DNA from: Symsagittifera roscoffensis
Taxonomy: Eukaryota; Xenacoelomorpha; Acoela; Convolutidae
Reading direction: 5' to 3'
Length of the DNA: 60,000 bases
NCBI RefSeq assembly: GCF_963678635.1
Contig: NC_087063.1
Location: 68,118,727 to 68,178,726, forward strand
A program made the translations under genes and the position numbers. Below the pieces are notes generated by a model. It saw only the letters and a list, made by a program, of their open reading frames with translations. It made no database searches and had not been told where the DNA came from. Of this stretch, positions 44,956 through 54,951 are shown piece by piece. Position 1 is the first letter of the stretch, and every line of letters starts with the position of its first letter.

Positions 44956-45511
44956 TGTGAAAATTTGAGTCCCACGAAATTAAAACGACCGACTAACTAG
45001 CCTCAATACAATTCGCAACAATTTTGCTGCGCGGAATAATTCACCACGCATAAATAATTCGCGTTACACTATCAAGATAACGGATGAAACCTTCAAAGTC
45101 GATATCTTCAGTGGATGATAAAAGTTTGTTAAAAACTATAATTTCGATCGCCGAAAACTGATTGAAAAAGAAAACCACGCCAAGCAGAAATATGTGACAT
45201 TCGACCAGAATGGCCAAAATGCAATTTATGCAGGATTCGAATTTTGAGCAGTAAGCCTTCCGAGTTGATGATTTCGAAGGATTAGCGACGTTGTTGGAAC
45301 GTTTAGCCAAACGGTGAGGGCTGGAATATTCTGGTATTTTAAATTTTCAAAAATTCGAATGATGACGTCACATTTCTGAGAAATGCTGAAACGGCCATTT
45401 TAACAAAAAGCGAGTGAAAAACAGAACAACTTTTATCTGCGATTGCGAACAGTACGAAAATCGAGATTGGAGAACGACAACGAACTACAGAATAGCAGAG
45501 AACGTTCCGAG

Positions 45512-45543
45512 TTGCAACTATTGTGCTGCTACAATAGTTGCAA
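45512..45543. repeat. perfect 13-bp hairpin
   Basis: TTGCAACTATTGT, a 6-base loop GCTGCT, then ACAATAGTTGCAA. A strong stem in either strand. Confidence 0.9.
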
Positions 45544-46971
45544 GGCCGTTGCCAACAACGGTGAAGGGTGAGAACCAGCCTTCCGGATTAGCAAGAAATC
45601 AAGAGTAAGGAGCTTGATTCGGCGGATTCAAGAATCCGGAAGGGTCTCGGGACGGAAACTTTTATTAACTCACATAAACTTTTAGCATCCTGTCATGTCC
45701 TGACTTGAATTTAACTGATATTTTGATTAGTTTTGACAAGGATGAGGTGCTAGGAGTTGGGGGAAAGGGTTGATCCATCTTCGATGGAGATGATGATTTT
45801 TATCTACTGAACAAAAACAATAGTAATATAATAAGTAGTAGCCCTGTTTTTAGGAGTGACCTCGTGGTCTGGGGATACAGAGACCCAGCCATGAGCTCAC
45901 TATTTTTGCATGTAATTCAGTTAACTTGAGCGTTCTGGTCGAAGCCGGAGAGCAGTAACGTTTTTGTCGACCCGATGTAAGAAAGACCACCGAAAAGTAC
46001 TGGCTTGGTAGAGACGGTGAAAAACATGCTAAGATCTGTTTAGACGCTAGCCAGTCGTCTTAAGACTTAGTTTTGTTATCCGTCGATATGTATCTTCCGG
46101 GCGAATGTTACATGTATGTTTTTATGGCGCTCCTGGGTGTTATTCTTTCATAACATCATGACCGGCGGAACCGTTAGCGAGCACTCCGCGCCGAGCGGAT
46201 GCTCACATTAACGCCCTTGATAGGCCTAAACTGCCGGGGCGGAAGGGTAGTTCGGAACGCGGAAGCCTTCCGGATTGCCGTTGTAACATTCGTCTACTGC
46301 AGTCACACATGAGGCTTAAGAAAAATAGGCCCTATAACCACTGGCTCAAGGGTCAGGGACACTATCTCTTGTGTTTTTCTACCTCAAGAACGGTCGGAGC
46401 CAGTTCGGTTCGCTTGTGACATGAGACTACGACCCGTTACAGCTTAAAGGCTACTACTAAAATATCCCCCCACTCTAGAATTAGAAACGTCCCCATACTT
46501 AGGTCTCTAGATACCCAAAATACATGAACGCCGTTAAAAACCGGGTTGGAACAATCCGTTAAGTTGCTTTTCTATTAGACAGTGGAACTTTGATCCATTT
46601 CAGATGGATCAACCTAAAACTCGCCTTACCTCAACATCACAATTATAAAACACACTCTAGGAATTTAAATTAAGTACTCACATTGTAGCACGCTCAAGAA
46701 CCAGGAAGTAAATAAGTCGGTAAGCAACTCAAGAATTAATAAAGTAACTAAAATGAGTTTAATGTTAGTCAGTTTTAATAATAAGAATAAGTTTTTTCTC
46801 TAGACTGTAAGTTCTCGTAAACCATTGGGACACTCTAGCTGTCCACCTTTCCACCGAAGGTTCACTCTAGTCCAGTTCTGAATAATACTCCAGTCGTTAT
46901 AATCCAATTCGAGGGAATGCTCTCGTCTCTGTCACAGATGGGACAGCTCTACTCTCGATTATTATAGTGAT

Positions 46972-46994
46972 GGAAATTGCGAATAGCAATTTCC
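46972..46994. repeat. perfect 9-bp hairpin
   Basis: GGAAATTGC, loop GAATA, GCAATTTCC, in the putative 3' region of the retroelement. Confidence 0.85.
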
Positions 46995-47898
46995 TACTGC
47001 TTTTTCTTGCGACTTTCCCGCGTTTTCGACTCAATTGTTCTGAAATTGTTCTGATCTCTTTTTCTGATTTTCAGTTCTCGCGAGAAAATCGTGCATGACA
47101 GGTTCCATTCGAAATTTTGAAAAATTAAATTTCACTCCAAAATCAAGTGCTTTTTGCTTCTCTCAAGGTCAAACTTCCAAATATGACCGACTGGCACACG
47201 TGAATAGTTTTTTAACCTAGTTAAGACCGAAAATTCATGAACCAGGAAGGGTGGGGGGAATCGCGAACCCCTCGTCCCCTGAGTGGTTTGTGACCAAAAA
47301 CACTTAAAGACATAAGTAAAACCAAACAAAAAGTAGTATAGTACCCAAGAAAAACAAAAAACATAAAAAATAACCGAAAAAACCAAAAACAGTAAAAAAG
47401 TAAAAAATCAGTAGAAATCCCCCCAGACAAGATGTGATTCAACCCCCCCGTTTGTTGTTGACAGATATATTGTTGTTACAGGCATTTATATCAGTCAGGA
47501 TCGTTACGATCAATTTTGTGGCCCGTTGGAGAGGCTTGTACTGTAGGGTTATTTGAGCATTTAAGCACGTTAATGATAAATTGCGCTCAATCCGGAAGGG
47601 TCAGCTGATTTGCGCTCAATTCGGAAGGGTCTTGGGTGAAGACCGATCCGGCAAGCAGTTCAAGGAGCAACAAGAAGGGGCTCAACGACAACAACAATCG
47701 ACTGTTGGGTATCGTTAACAAGTTTTGTATCCCTTTTGGTACAAAAAGTAAGATAGTAATCTGTGGGGGGCTCGATTAGTATATTAGTAACAATATTTGC
47801 TTTGTTAAAATTTCTTTTTCGTGAATCCAAGTTTCACTCGGATCCACGCTCAAGCCCTCCTTCCCTCTCAAGACTCAAGATCCATCCGATTTGCCCAT

Positions 47899-50800
47899 TC
47901 ATCTCGTGCTCTTCGCCTTGGAGGTACTGCATCCTGAAGTGCTAGATGCGGCAAACTGTCTCAACAGTTCCTCTTCATCATCGGAACTAATCACAATCTC
48001 CTCCCAAGCCTTCAGCTGTTCATAGGATCGCATCCATTCTCTCTGCTCCTGCAATCTCTTTGCTTGGTTGGGTAGTGCCTTCACCCTAGCTTCTCGGTTC
48101 AAGCAAAAGGAGTTGTGCAGGCTCAAGCTCACGTTCTTCGCCAGGTCTTCCTCTAGTATCGACTCCCTCGCTTTGGTATTGTCTCTAGACATCTTACCCA
48201 CTCTTTTCCATCCTGTCGTGATCGCATTACGATGGGTTAGCAGGGGTCTCTTGAAAGCTTCCGGCCCAATCTCGGCCTGGAACTGTCGATACTCTTTTTG
48301 ATGTTTTCTCATGTGATCTTTCGTTGTCATGTACAACCAAGACGTCAGTGTCGCCCGAAACCATGGAAAGTACCTCAAGCGACTCCATACGTGCCTGACT
48401 TCCGTCGGTATGGCGAATACTTTGCACGCAGTCTCAAACAACTCGAGTCTCCTGCTGTAGTCTATCGCGTATATTGACTCAGCCGTTGGCGTCGTCGCCT
48501 CCCGATACTTCGTTATATTCTCTTCTATCCATCTCAGAGCTAACATCGTACTCACTACTAAGAGCGTCACCTTCTGCCGGTGGTCCGGTAGTCCGATCGA
48601 CCGAATCTCTTCCACATCCCACACCAGGCAAAGGTTCTTGTGATCTGGATACCACACCGTTTGTGCCAAACAGTGGCATGGGCATTCCCCATGAGAGATC
48701 TCAATGCTCCTGAGATTACGCTCCCCTGAGGCTTCCAAGAGAGGCTCAAGCTCCATCATTTTCTCGTGCATCGTGTCGTTGTCTTCCAGGTTCGGAGTAC
48801 TTCCCACAGGTTTCCCGATCACGTTTTGTCTCTCGTGATCGCTCGTGTTTTCTCTTTCCAACTTCAGAAGATCTTCTCCCCAGATTTCGCTTAAGTCGTC
48901 TCTCAATTCTTTTGGTACTGTCCCTTTGATTTTTCTCAACAACTTGTGCAAGTGATGCGACATCCGAGCCAACCTCACGCACTTGGGCACTGAGAAGGCC
49001 TTGTCCACCAGTATTCTCTGGCTGGACACTTCCACCATCGCCATGTGTAGCGGGTAGTGACTTCCGCACAAGTTGGCCATCATTGACCCTATCAGCGATT
49101 TCGCGTTCAATGGCAAGCCATAAGCTTCGCTCATGGGAAATCCCATTTCCGCCTCAAGACCAACCTTCCAGCTGCGGATGTGTTTTTGAGTCACCTGCAA
49201 CACCCCGGGCCATGATTCTACGCTCAACGCCGTCACTAAATGATGTTCAGACTCCAGTCTCTCCAGTGCCTGCAGACCACACATTCTCGAGAAGAATCCG
49301 AGAGCTGTCGCTATATTCACCGTGGTTCTCGCGTAACATTCCGCTATTATTTGCACTTCACTTTTATCCCTTTCTGTGATGTCTTCGAACCAAGTGACCA
49401 GGTCTTCTTTTTGAAACGACAGTATTCTGACGCATGACCGTCCATCGCAGATGTGCTCTCCGTTCCCACACGTCGAATCCAGACAGCTACCCGGCTCCAA
49501 TTTCTTTGCTGACCCGGGGTCGCTCGTCCTTTCGCTTGGCTCTTGCATCTGGGGCGTGATTAGCTTATGTAGCACACTCAACTTCGCCAGATCTTCATCT
49601 TCCGTTGGTGCTAACCTCACTCGCTCGGTGGTTTCCTCGATTAGACTCGCATGGGGATGTGGACACCAGGATGGTCTTAGTAGCTTCCATATCACTCCCA
49701 AGTTCGTGGTTAACAAGCCATCTCCACCGCCCATGTTCACTTCAACTCTCTTGTTTGAGCGCGGTATGCTTATCACCTCTGGTGTTTTCTCAAGAATCAG
49801 GCCCAGGCTCGGCCCCTCTTTCTCCACCGCGTCTATCTCCATTATTCTTTCTGTCCAAAACTTCAGTAGCTCCGCTACCTCATGGTTTCTGTGGGCTCCT
49901 CCAGCTTCCGAGTCTAAGAAGGGATTGTAGGCTATTCCCATCACTCCAGACACATATTGGTATTCCCCCTTCTCACTGAGTCTCGAGTACTGTTCTGACG
50001 AGGCCAGGTTACGGTGAACATCATGTTCTTCCTCGAACTTCTTATTAGAGAACCTCCGTACCTCGTCCAGCTTTCGATGGTTCTCTAAGGATAGTCTGGA
50101 ACCATCTTCTTTCTCTATTCCTGTACTCTGATATACGTTCAAGATGATCGTTGAGACTCTTCTCTCCATGGTTTTACTTCCACTTGCTCTCTGGTGGCAT
50201 GCCAGGATGGTGCTATCAGACATCATTGACATTGTCCATCTCAAGAAACATGTGGCATCTTTTCTTCTAGCCAGGCTCAAGCCTGAATTGTCCCTGGCCA
50301 CGTGTTGCATCAGTGCCTGATACACCTCTAGCTTCTTGCTTCCCAACTTCAGCCTGTCATACGAGGTCAATGTCTCCAACTCTATTCCCACCAGACTCCA
50401 GGTGAACATTAATTGTCCCGCAGTTCTAACGAAGGGGTTCGCCATCAGTGGCGGTGCTGATGAGGATGTCCTCATCGCCTCTTCAAAATGATCCTTCAAC
50501 AAACTCTGCCAGGACCTCTTCAGATGACTTGCCATCTCTATCTTATTAACCTCGGCTTTTTGCTGGGTGGCCCAATTGCGTCGCTTGCGAGCTATTCCAC
50601 TGTCCAACTTCTTCAAGCAGTCCTCCATTTCCTTCAATGTTTCGAGGGCCACCCACCACGTCCGGGAAGTGTTCCTCGTCTTGTTCCTCTCCAATGGATC
50701 ACTCGTCACTTGTTTGCCCATGTCCTGATGTGCCTTCGAGATCCATTCTTTGCCGATCTCCACTTCCCCTACCTGTCCGTTCGTTGAACCTCTCTTCACG

Positions 50801-53800
50801 TTTACCTTCTGAGGCTTGAAGTCTTCTTCTGACGTCGAACTGGTGGAAACCTCTATTTCCTTTTCTACTTCAAGTGGTTTCCTGAGCTCCGAGCTGTTCT
50901 TGTATGCCGCCGTCTTGCATCGGGCCAAAACGATGGGCGCCGTCTCTCTCAAGTTTCCTTCCGAAACAGCATCCACTGAAGGACTACCCCATCCTTCCAC
51001 TTCTCTCTTCCTCTTGCGAGTCTTCACATCTCTGCTCGAGGGTGTTGTGGCTATCATCATTGATTCGACCTCTCCATCCACTCCTTCCAACTCTTGCCTC
51101 CCCCCTGCTCGAGCCTTAAGGATATTAGTACTTTTAATCATATTACTAGTCCCAACCTTATCCCTTTTTATATCATCAACCATTTTATCCACAGTTTTTT
51201 GTTTCAGAGTAGAGCTGTCCTCACATTTCTCTTTTCTAGTCTTCGATCGCGCGTTCCTCAGCTCCACTAGCTTGTTCAGCAGCTCTTTTCTTGCTTTCTC
51301 ATCCAGGCCCGTTCCTATCAGGAGCGGTTCCCCGAATCTCACTACTGCGTCCCACAGTTCCTTCTTGAACTTGTCCAGCGTCGTCTCGCTGCCCACTTCT
51401 CGATTGAATTCCCCCAGGAATTCCTGCCAAGCGTCATCCTCGAGAGATCCCAAGAATATGTCCCTGTTCCCTTCGAACGTGTTCTTCTCCCTTTCCTCCG
51501 AGCTCAAGAGTAACATCCCCATATTGAAGGTCTCACCTGCCAATGGCAACTCTAGGTTCTTCCGCGGGGACGGGTTCAGAGGTGGTGTGGCAGTATCTGC
51601 CCAATTCTCTTCGCTCAAGTCTTTTAACAGCTCTTGAGTGGTGAGTTCCTCCCCTGATGGCCCTGGTTCAGGTGTATTCCCCACCTCCATGTCTTCTCCA
51701 GCTTCACTGAGAGTTTCATCCATACTCTCTTCCTCTGATTCATTTCTTCTTCTCTCGAGAATTCTTTTGAATCGATCCTCAACGGGTCCACTCCTCTTGT
51801 CTCCAGGCGTGTCTACAGACAGTGGTGACGGTGTCGTAGGATCCAGCTTTTTATATTCCGTCAGGGCTACATGCAGTTGACCTGCTGCATCTAGTTCTGT
51901 TCCCTCCTGTGTCACTTCTACTTGTTCCAAGCCATAGGGTGCCTTGTATTTTCTCGTGGCAAATTTCATTTCGTCCACCAATGCGACGTGTCCCTCCATC
52001 ACGATCATCCTGCCATCATCCCATATGGGTAGCATATTCTCAAGTCCTTCCTTCTCAAGAGTCCTCAAGACTTTCCGCACCTCATATCCAGGGGGCTGCG
52101 AACCTCTACTCTTTTTCGCTTGCGTCGTCCACGAATTTACCTTCATCTCGCTGGTGTGGAAGTAGACTGCCGCCGTGTAGCCGATGAACAGGGGATCCCA
52201 GCCATCCGTGAAATGCCTCTGCGTTTCCTCCGTCATCATCTTCGCCATTATGGAGGGAACCACCAAGGGACTATTCATTCCCAAGGTCATCCTCCTGACT
52301 GTCGGGAACTCAGGCATGGTGGCTGGTAGGATTTCTTTCTCCATTATGGCCTCCAGCTCCCTCTTGACTAGTGCAAAGCACTCCTTCCAGGCGGGGATTC
52401 TCAAGACTTCTCGTCCGTTGGCCGTCAATGGGTTTAGGTTCCAAAACTTTGGATACATTTCAATGGGGCCCTCTCGCTTGCCTCCCATTCTACATTGCAT
52501 TTGTCCCCTGAAGTTGCACACCATCATCTCGGCATCTTTCACTTTTCCGAAGAGTACCGTGTTGCTCATACGCGCCCTGAGCACCTCCTGCTGACACCAA
52601 TTCAGCGCTGTACCATCCAGTACGCTGATGAGACTCAAGTGCGTCACCGAGTGACGATACGTTATCACCAGGGGATCTGGAAACGCGTACGTCACTGCTG
52701 GACCATAGATGCAGGTCACCACCTCCTCTAGACCCCGGATTATCCCCATTGGGTCCGACCTCATTGCCAGGCACAGGTCCGTCAACAGAGGCATCCCTCT
52801 GTTCGCCTTCTCCCATTCTTCTCTCGAGGTTGGGTTCTCATCTTCACCCGTCATGTATCGATTCTGCATCATGAGGTATTGCACCAGCAGTGTCTTCAAC
52901 CCTGCGGCACACTTGTAGGAGCTGGTTTCAATGCTCGTGTGGACTTTCCCCATAGACAGAGGTTCTCCATATTCCATTAACCGATGAAACGATACCAATT
53001 CCCCATGGGTCAAGAGTACTAGTGCCAGGTACCCATCAACTCGAAGTGTCTCCACTCCTCGACTAAACATGTATGCTGGGCCCATGTTGAACAAGTATCT
53101 GGGGTAAACCAAATACAGGGCCAAGAGCAGGCTGATGGACATGCCCAGTATCTCCTGTACAAAGGCTCCGAAGATAGTCGCCGTGGTGCCGAACACTCCT
53201 GCCAAGAATTCTTTCTCCCAGCAAGGACTCAAGAACTTGAGAATCTCGTAATCTCTCCTAGTCTTCAATTCGCCATTGGCGTGCTCTCTCCAAAATCCTC
53301 CAATCGTCACTTCATTGGCGGCCGAGACAAATCTGGCCACCGTCATGTCTCTCGTTTCAGCTAGCTCCAGTTGCTTCTCTAGAAAACTCCAGATTTGTTT
53401 CACGAGGAGTGGTGCTTCCTCCCTCGTCTTATTCGTGACGTTCTCCAGCCTTGGTGTCAGGAATGGCCACCAGCCATTCTCTTGAGTCAAGCGATATTTC
53501 ATCGATTCTAACTGTTTCTCCGTCTCGACCACATTTCTTCTCTCGTTGCTGGGACCTCTAGACCTGCTGGTGGAATTTGCGACTTTCACATCCATACTCC
53601 GGAACCACAGGCTGGCCGTCAACTGGTTTATCGCCGGGTGGTCGTCCCCGATGACTGGGCTGAACTTGAGTTGTCTAGCAAAGTTCGATATCTCTAGCAA
53701 GAGTACCTCATCCAATACAATCAGGACGTCGGCCAGTCCGTAAAAGCCCCTCAGTGCATGAGATATGTCAGCCCATGCCGCCGGCAATTCTGATTTGTAA

Positions 53801-54381
53801 AGCCTCAAGTTCAATGGCTCCAGCTCTCGATTGGGGGCTGCCATCAGAATCCGCCATTCACTCCCTTCTGCTATCAGGATCAAGACCGCGTACACGAATT
53901 GTAGGGCGGGTGGCATATTTGCGTATCCTGGGGATGTGGTAAACACCACCTTCGTCTTGGACCCAAATCTCGAGGCTACGTTCTCTTGTACCTCATTCAT
54001 CGCCGCAAATAACGCCTGAATAGCCTCCCATATCTTCCTTGATGTCGGAATCTCCTTGCCCTTCAGTTGCTCAAGAAGTCCCATCGCGTGCAGGTGATCA
54101 TTCATTCCTGCAAACATTAGCAGCTCAGGTTCACAGGGCATCTCTGACTTTATTGCCACCACTAGAGTCAACATCTGGTTCAATTCGGCTCCTGGCAAGG
54201 AGTATACCAGAGTCTCCGGCCAGAACAACTTGGGAGACGTTCCTTCGAAGTCCGATCCCGCCACAATGACTACTCTTGCAGCAGCTGGATCTGCTCTATC
54301 ATAAACTGCCAGAGTTTTGGCCAGTTGGGTGCCACCACAGGGCTTCCCGTACCTAGGATCTTCTGCCAACTTCGGACCTTC
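47899..54381 (-). CDS. giant retroelement ORF with SGNH-like N-terminus
   Basis: About 2,160 codons opening immediately after a TAG (54,384-54,382) in the same frame as the preceding ORF. There is no ATG until about residue 66, inside the first domain, so independent initiation would lose it; joint translation or a nonsense allele is more likely. Residues about 31-250 look SGNH-like: a VVIVAGSDFEG strand-loop (nucleophile-type Ser in GSD rather than GDS), FAGMNDH (GxND, 88-91) and GDDHP (241-245, where DxxH is usual). About 400-445 is hydrophobic (FGAFVQEILGMSISLLLALY) and could be membrane-embedded or buried. The middle is acidic and Ser/Lys-rich; a Cys-rich segment (CLDSTCGNGEHICDGRSC) follows in the C-terminal half. 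Near the end, EEIVISSDDEEE is a textbook SUMO-interacting motif. Remaining parts unrecognised. Ends TGA. Confidence 0.75.
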   Translation of the reverse strand, partial: EGPKLAEDPRYGKPCGGTQLAKTLAVYDRADPAAARVVIVAGSDFEGTSPKLFWPETLVYSLPGAELNQMLTLVVAIKSEMPCEPELLMFAGMNDHLHAMGLLEQLKGKEIPTSRKIWEAIQALFAAMNEVQENVASRFGSKTKVVFTTSPGYANMPPALQFVYAVLILIAEGSEWRILMAAPNRELEPLNLRLYKSELPAAWADISHALRGFYGLADVLIVLDEVLLLEISNFARQLKFSPVIGDDHPAINQLTASLWFRSMDVKVANSTSRSRGPSNERRNVVETEKQLESMKYRLTQENGWWPFLTPRLENVTNKTREEAPLLVKQIWSFLEKQLELAETRDMTVARFVSAANEVTIGGFWREHANGELKTRRDYEILKFLSPCWEKEFLAGVFGTTATIFGAFVQEILGMSISLLLALYLVYPRYLFNMGPAYMFSRGVETLRVDGYLALVLLTHGELVSFHRLMEYGEPLSMGKVHTSIETSSYKCAAGLKTLLVQYLMMQNRYMTGEDENPTSREEWEKANRGMPLLTDLCLAMRSDPMGIIRGLEEVVTCIYGPAVTYAFPDPLVITYRHSVTHLSLISVLDGTALNWCQQEVLRARMSNTVLFGKVKDAEMMVCNFRGQMQCRMGGKREGPIEMYPKFWNLNPLTANGREVLRIPAWKECFALVKRELEAIMEKEILPATMPEFPTVRRMTLGMNSPLVVPSIMAKMMTEETQRHFTDGWDPLFIGYTAAVYFHTSEMKVNSWTTQAKKSRGSQPPGYEVRKVLRTLEKEGLENMLPIWDDGRMIVMEGHVALVDEMKFATRKYKAPYGLEQVEVTQEGTELDAAGQLHVALTEYKKLDPTTPSPLSVDTPGDKRSGPVEDRFKRILERRRNESEEESMDETLSEAGEDMEVGNTPEPGPSGEELTTQELLKDLSEENWADTATPPLNPSPRKNLELPLAGETFNMGMLLLSSEEREKNTFEGNRDIFLGSLEDDAWQEFLGEFNREVGSETTLDKFKKELWDAVVRFGEPLLIGTGLDEKARKELLNKLVELRNARSKTRKEKCEDSSTLKQKTVDKMVDDIKRDKVGTSNMIKSTNILKARAGGRQELEGVDGEVESMMIATTPSSRDVKTRKRKREVEGWGSPSVDAVSEGNLRETAPIVLARCKTAAYKNSSELRKPLEVEKEIEVSTSSTSEEDFKPQKVNVKRGSTNGQVGEVEIGKEWISKAHQDMGKQVTSDPLERNKTRNTSRTWWVALETLKEMEDCLKKLDSGIARKRRNWATQQKAEVNKIEMASHLKRSWQSLLKDHFEEAMRTSSSAPPLMANPFVRTAGQLMFTWSLVGIELETLTSYDRLKLGSKKLEVYQALMQHVARDNSGLSLARRKDATCFLRWTMSMMSDSTILACHQRASGSKTMERRVSTIILNVYQSTGIEKEDGSRLSLENHRKLDEVRRFSNKKFEEEHDVHRNLASSEQYSRLSEKGEYQYVSGVMGIAYNPFLDSEAGGAHRNHEVAELLKFWTERIMEIDAVEKEGPSLGLILEKTPEVISIPRSNKRVEVNMGGGDGLLTTNLGVIWKLLRPSWCPHPHASLIEETTERVRLAPTEDEDLAKLSVLHKLITPQMQEPSERTSDPGSAKKLEPGSCLDSTCGNGEHICDGRSCVRILSFQKEDLVTWFEDITERDKSEVQIIAECYARTTVNIATALGFFSRMCGLQALERLESEHHLVTALSVESWPGVLQVTQKHIRSWKVGLEAEMGFPMSEAYGLPLNAKSLIGSMMANLCGSHYPLHMAMVEVSSQRILVDKAFSVPKCVRLARMSHHLHKLLRKIKGTVPKELRDDLSEIWGEDLLKLERENTSDHERQNVIGKPVGSTPNLEDNDTMHEKMMELEPLLEASGERNLRSIEISHGECPCHCLAQTVWYPDHKNLCLVWDVEEIRSIGLPDHRQKVTLLVVSTMLALRWIEENITKYREATTPTAESIYAIDYSRRLELFETACKVFAIPTEVRHVWSRLRYFPWFRATLTSWLYMTTKDHMRKHQKEYRQFQAEIGPEAFKRPLLTHRNAITTGWKRVGKMSRDNTKARESILEEDLAKNVSLSLHNSFCLNREARVKALPNQAKRLQEQREWMRSYEQLKAWEEIVISSDDEEELLRQFAASSTSGCSTSKAKSTR

Positions 54382-54951
54382 CTAAGCGGCATCAGGCAAT
54401 TCCATTCCCCCCGGATTGAGTAGCTTGTCTACCACCTTTAACTGCGCCGGGGTTGCCAACCTGATCCTAGCGATGCCAGTTCGGTGCTTGGGAGGTTCTG
54501 TTATAAGTCCAGGACCCCCCAACAGTTTGAGAGGCCTGTAGTTAATGGGTCCCATGATCGTTTTTGTGGGAATTCCAGTCAGGTCTGTGGTCTCCATTAA
54601 CTTCGCTCTCGAGAAGTGCGCTTCATGAGCTTTCAACCAGTCTATGCAATGATGTCTATTCAAATCCTCGTGCGACACTCGTTCGATCCCCAGGGTTTCC
54701 GCCAACTCTCGTCTGCATTCCAAACTCTCTAGATCCAGTTCCTTCACCTTCTCAGGATATCTCAAGCGGGCAGTCTCCATAGACTTCTTTTCTCTCCTGC
54801 CATCTGCCACCACCACAGAGGACATCGCCGAGCCCGGAGGTGTTGATGACTCTACCTCCTCCGACTCCATTGGCGTGGCACTCTGCAATCGGGTCTGATT
54901 GCTCCTTGAACTGTCTCTAGTATCAACTCTCGCTCCCAAGCGACCAGCCAA
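54382..54951 (-). CDS. retroelement linker ORF before the TAG
   Basis: A 189-codon stretch ending in TAG. Only a TTG would start it at 54,951; the first ATG is at 54,870 (MESEEVESS, about 162 residues). Its frame is already open upstream, overlapping the end of the SGNH ORF in the +1 frame, so it may be reached by frameshifting, splicing or, in the parent copy, a continuous frame. Sequence is polar at the start, then conserved-looking (GPINYRPLKLLGGPGLI, RIRLATPAQLKVVDKLL). No family recognised. Confidence 0.55.
   Translation of the reverse strand: MAGRLGARVDTRDSSRSNQTRLQSATPMESEEVESSTPPGSAMSSVVVADGRREKKSMETARLRYPEKVKELDLESLECRRELAETLGIERVSHEDLNRHHCIDWLKAHEAHFSRAKLMETTDLTGIPTKTIMGPINYRPLKLLGGPGLITEPPKHRTGIARIRLATPAQLKVVDKLLNPGGMELPDAA

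Larger units (their letters stand above)
44956..47898. other. non-coding region beyond the retroelement's last ORF
   Basis: No supported gene. From about 45.4 kb the composition becomes GC-richer, like the retroelement, and motifs are shared with it (CTCAAGAATTA near 46,728; TTCCGGATT/AATCCGGAA near 45,577, 45,632, 46,266 and 47,591). A 31-bp unit with TTGCGCTCAATCCGGAAGGG is duplicated at about 47,580 and 47,611. It probably holds the element's 3' UTR and 3' LTR, but the LTR cannot be delimited without its partner beyond the window. Purine-rich minus-strand runs near 46,465 and 47,437 are candidate polypurine tracts. Confidence 0.45.

Noticed and set aside
45041-45310. 89-codon minus-strand ORF with a hydrophobic stretch
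   Set aside because: No recognised family, no splice or promoter support, and hydrophobic ORFs are common by chance in AT-rich DNA.
50816-51637. Plus-strand 273-codon ORF and other long plus-strand ORFs within 48-59 kb
   Set aside because: Antisense to long, domain-bearing minus-strand ORFs; serine-rich composition is what antisense of Glu/Arg-rich coding gives.
47899-54381. Giant ORF as a retroviral envelope
   Set aside because: No signal peptide, furin-type site followed by a fusion segment, or C-terminal membrane anchor could be recognised; one central hydrophobic stretch is not enough.
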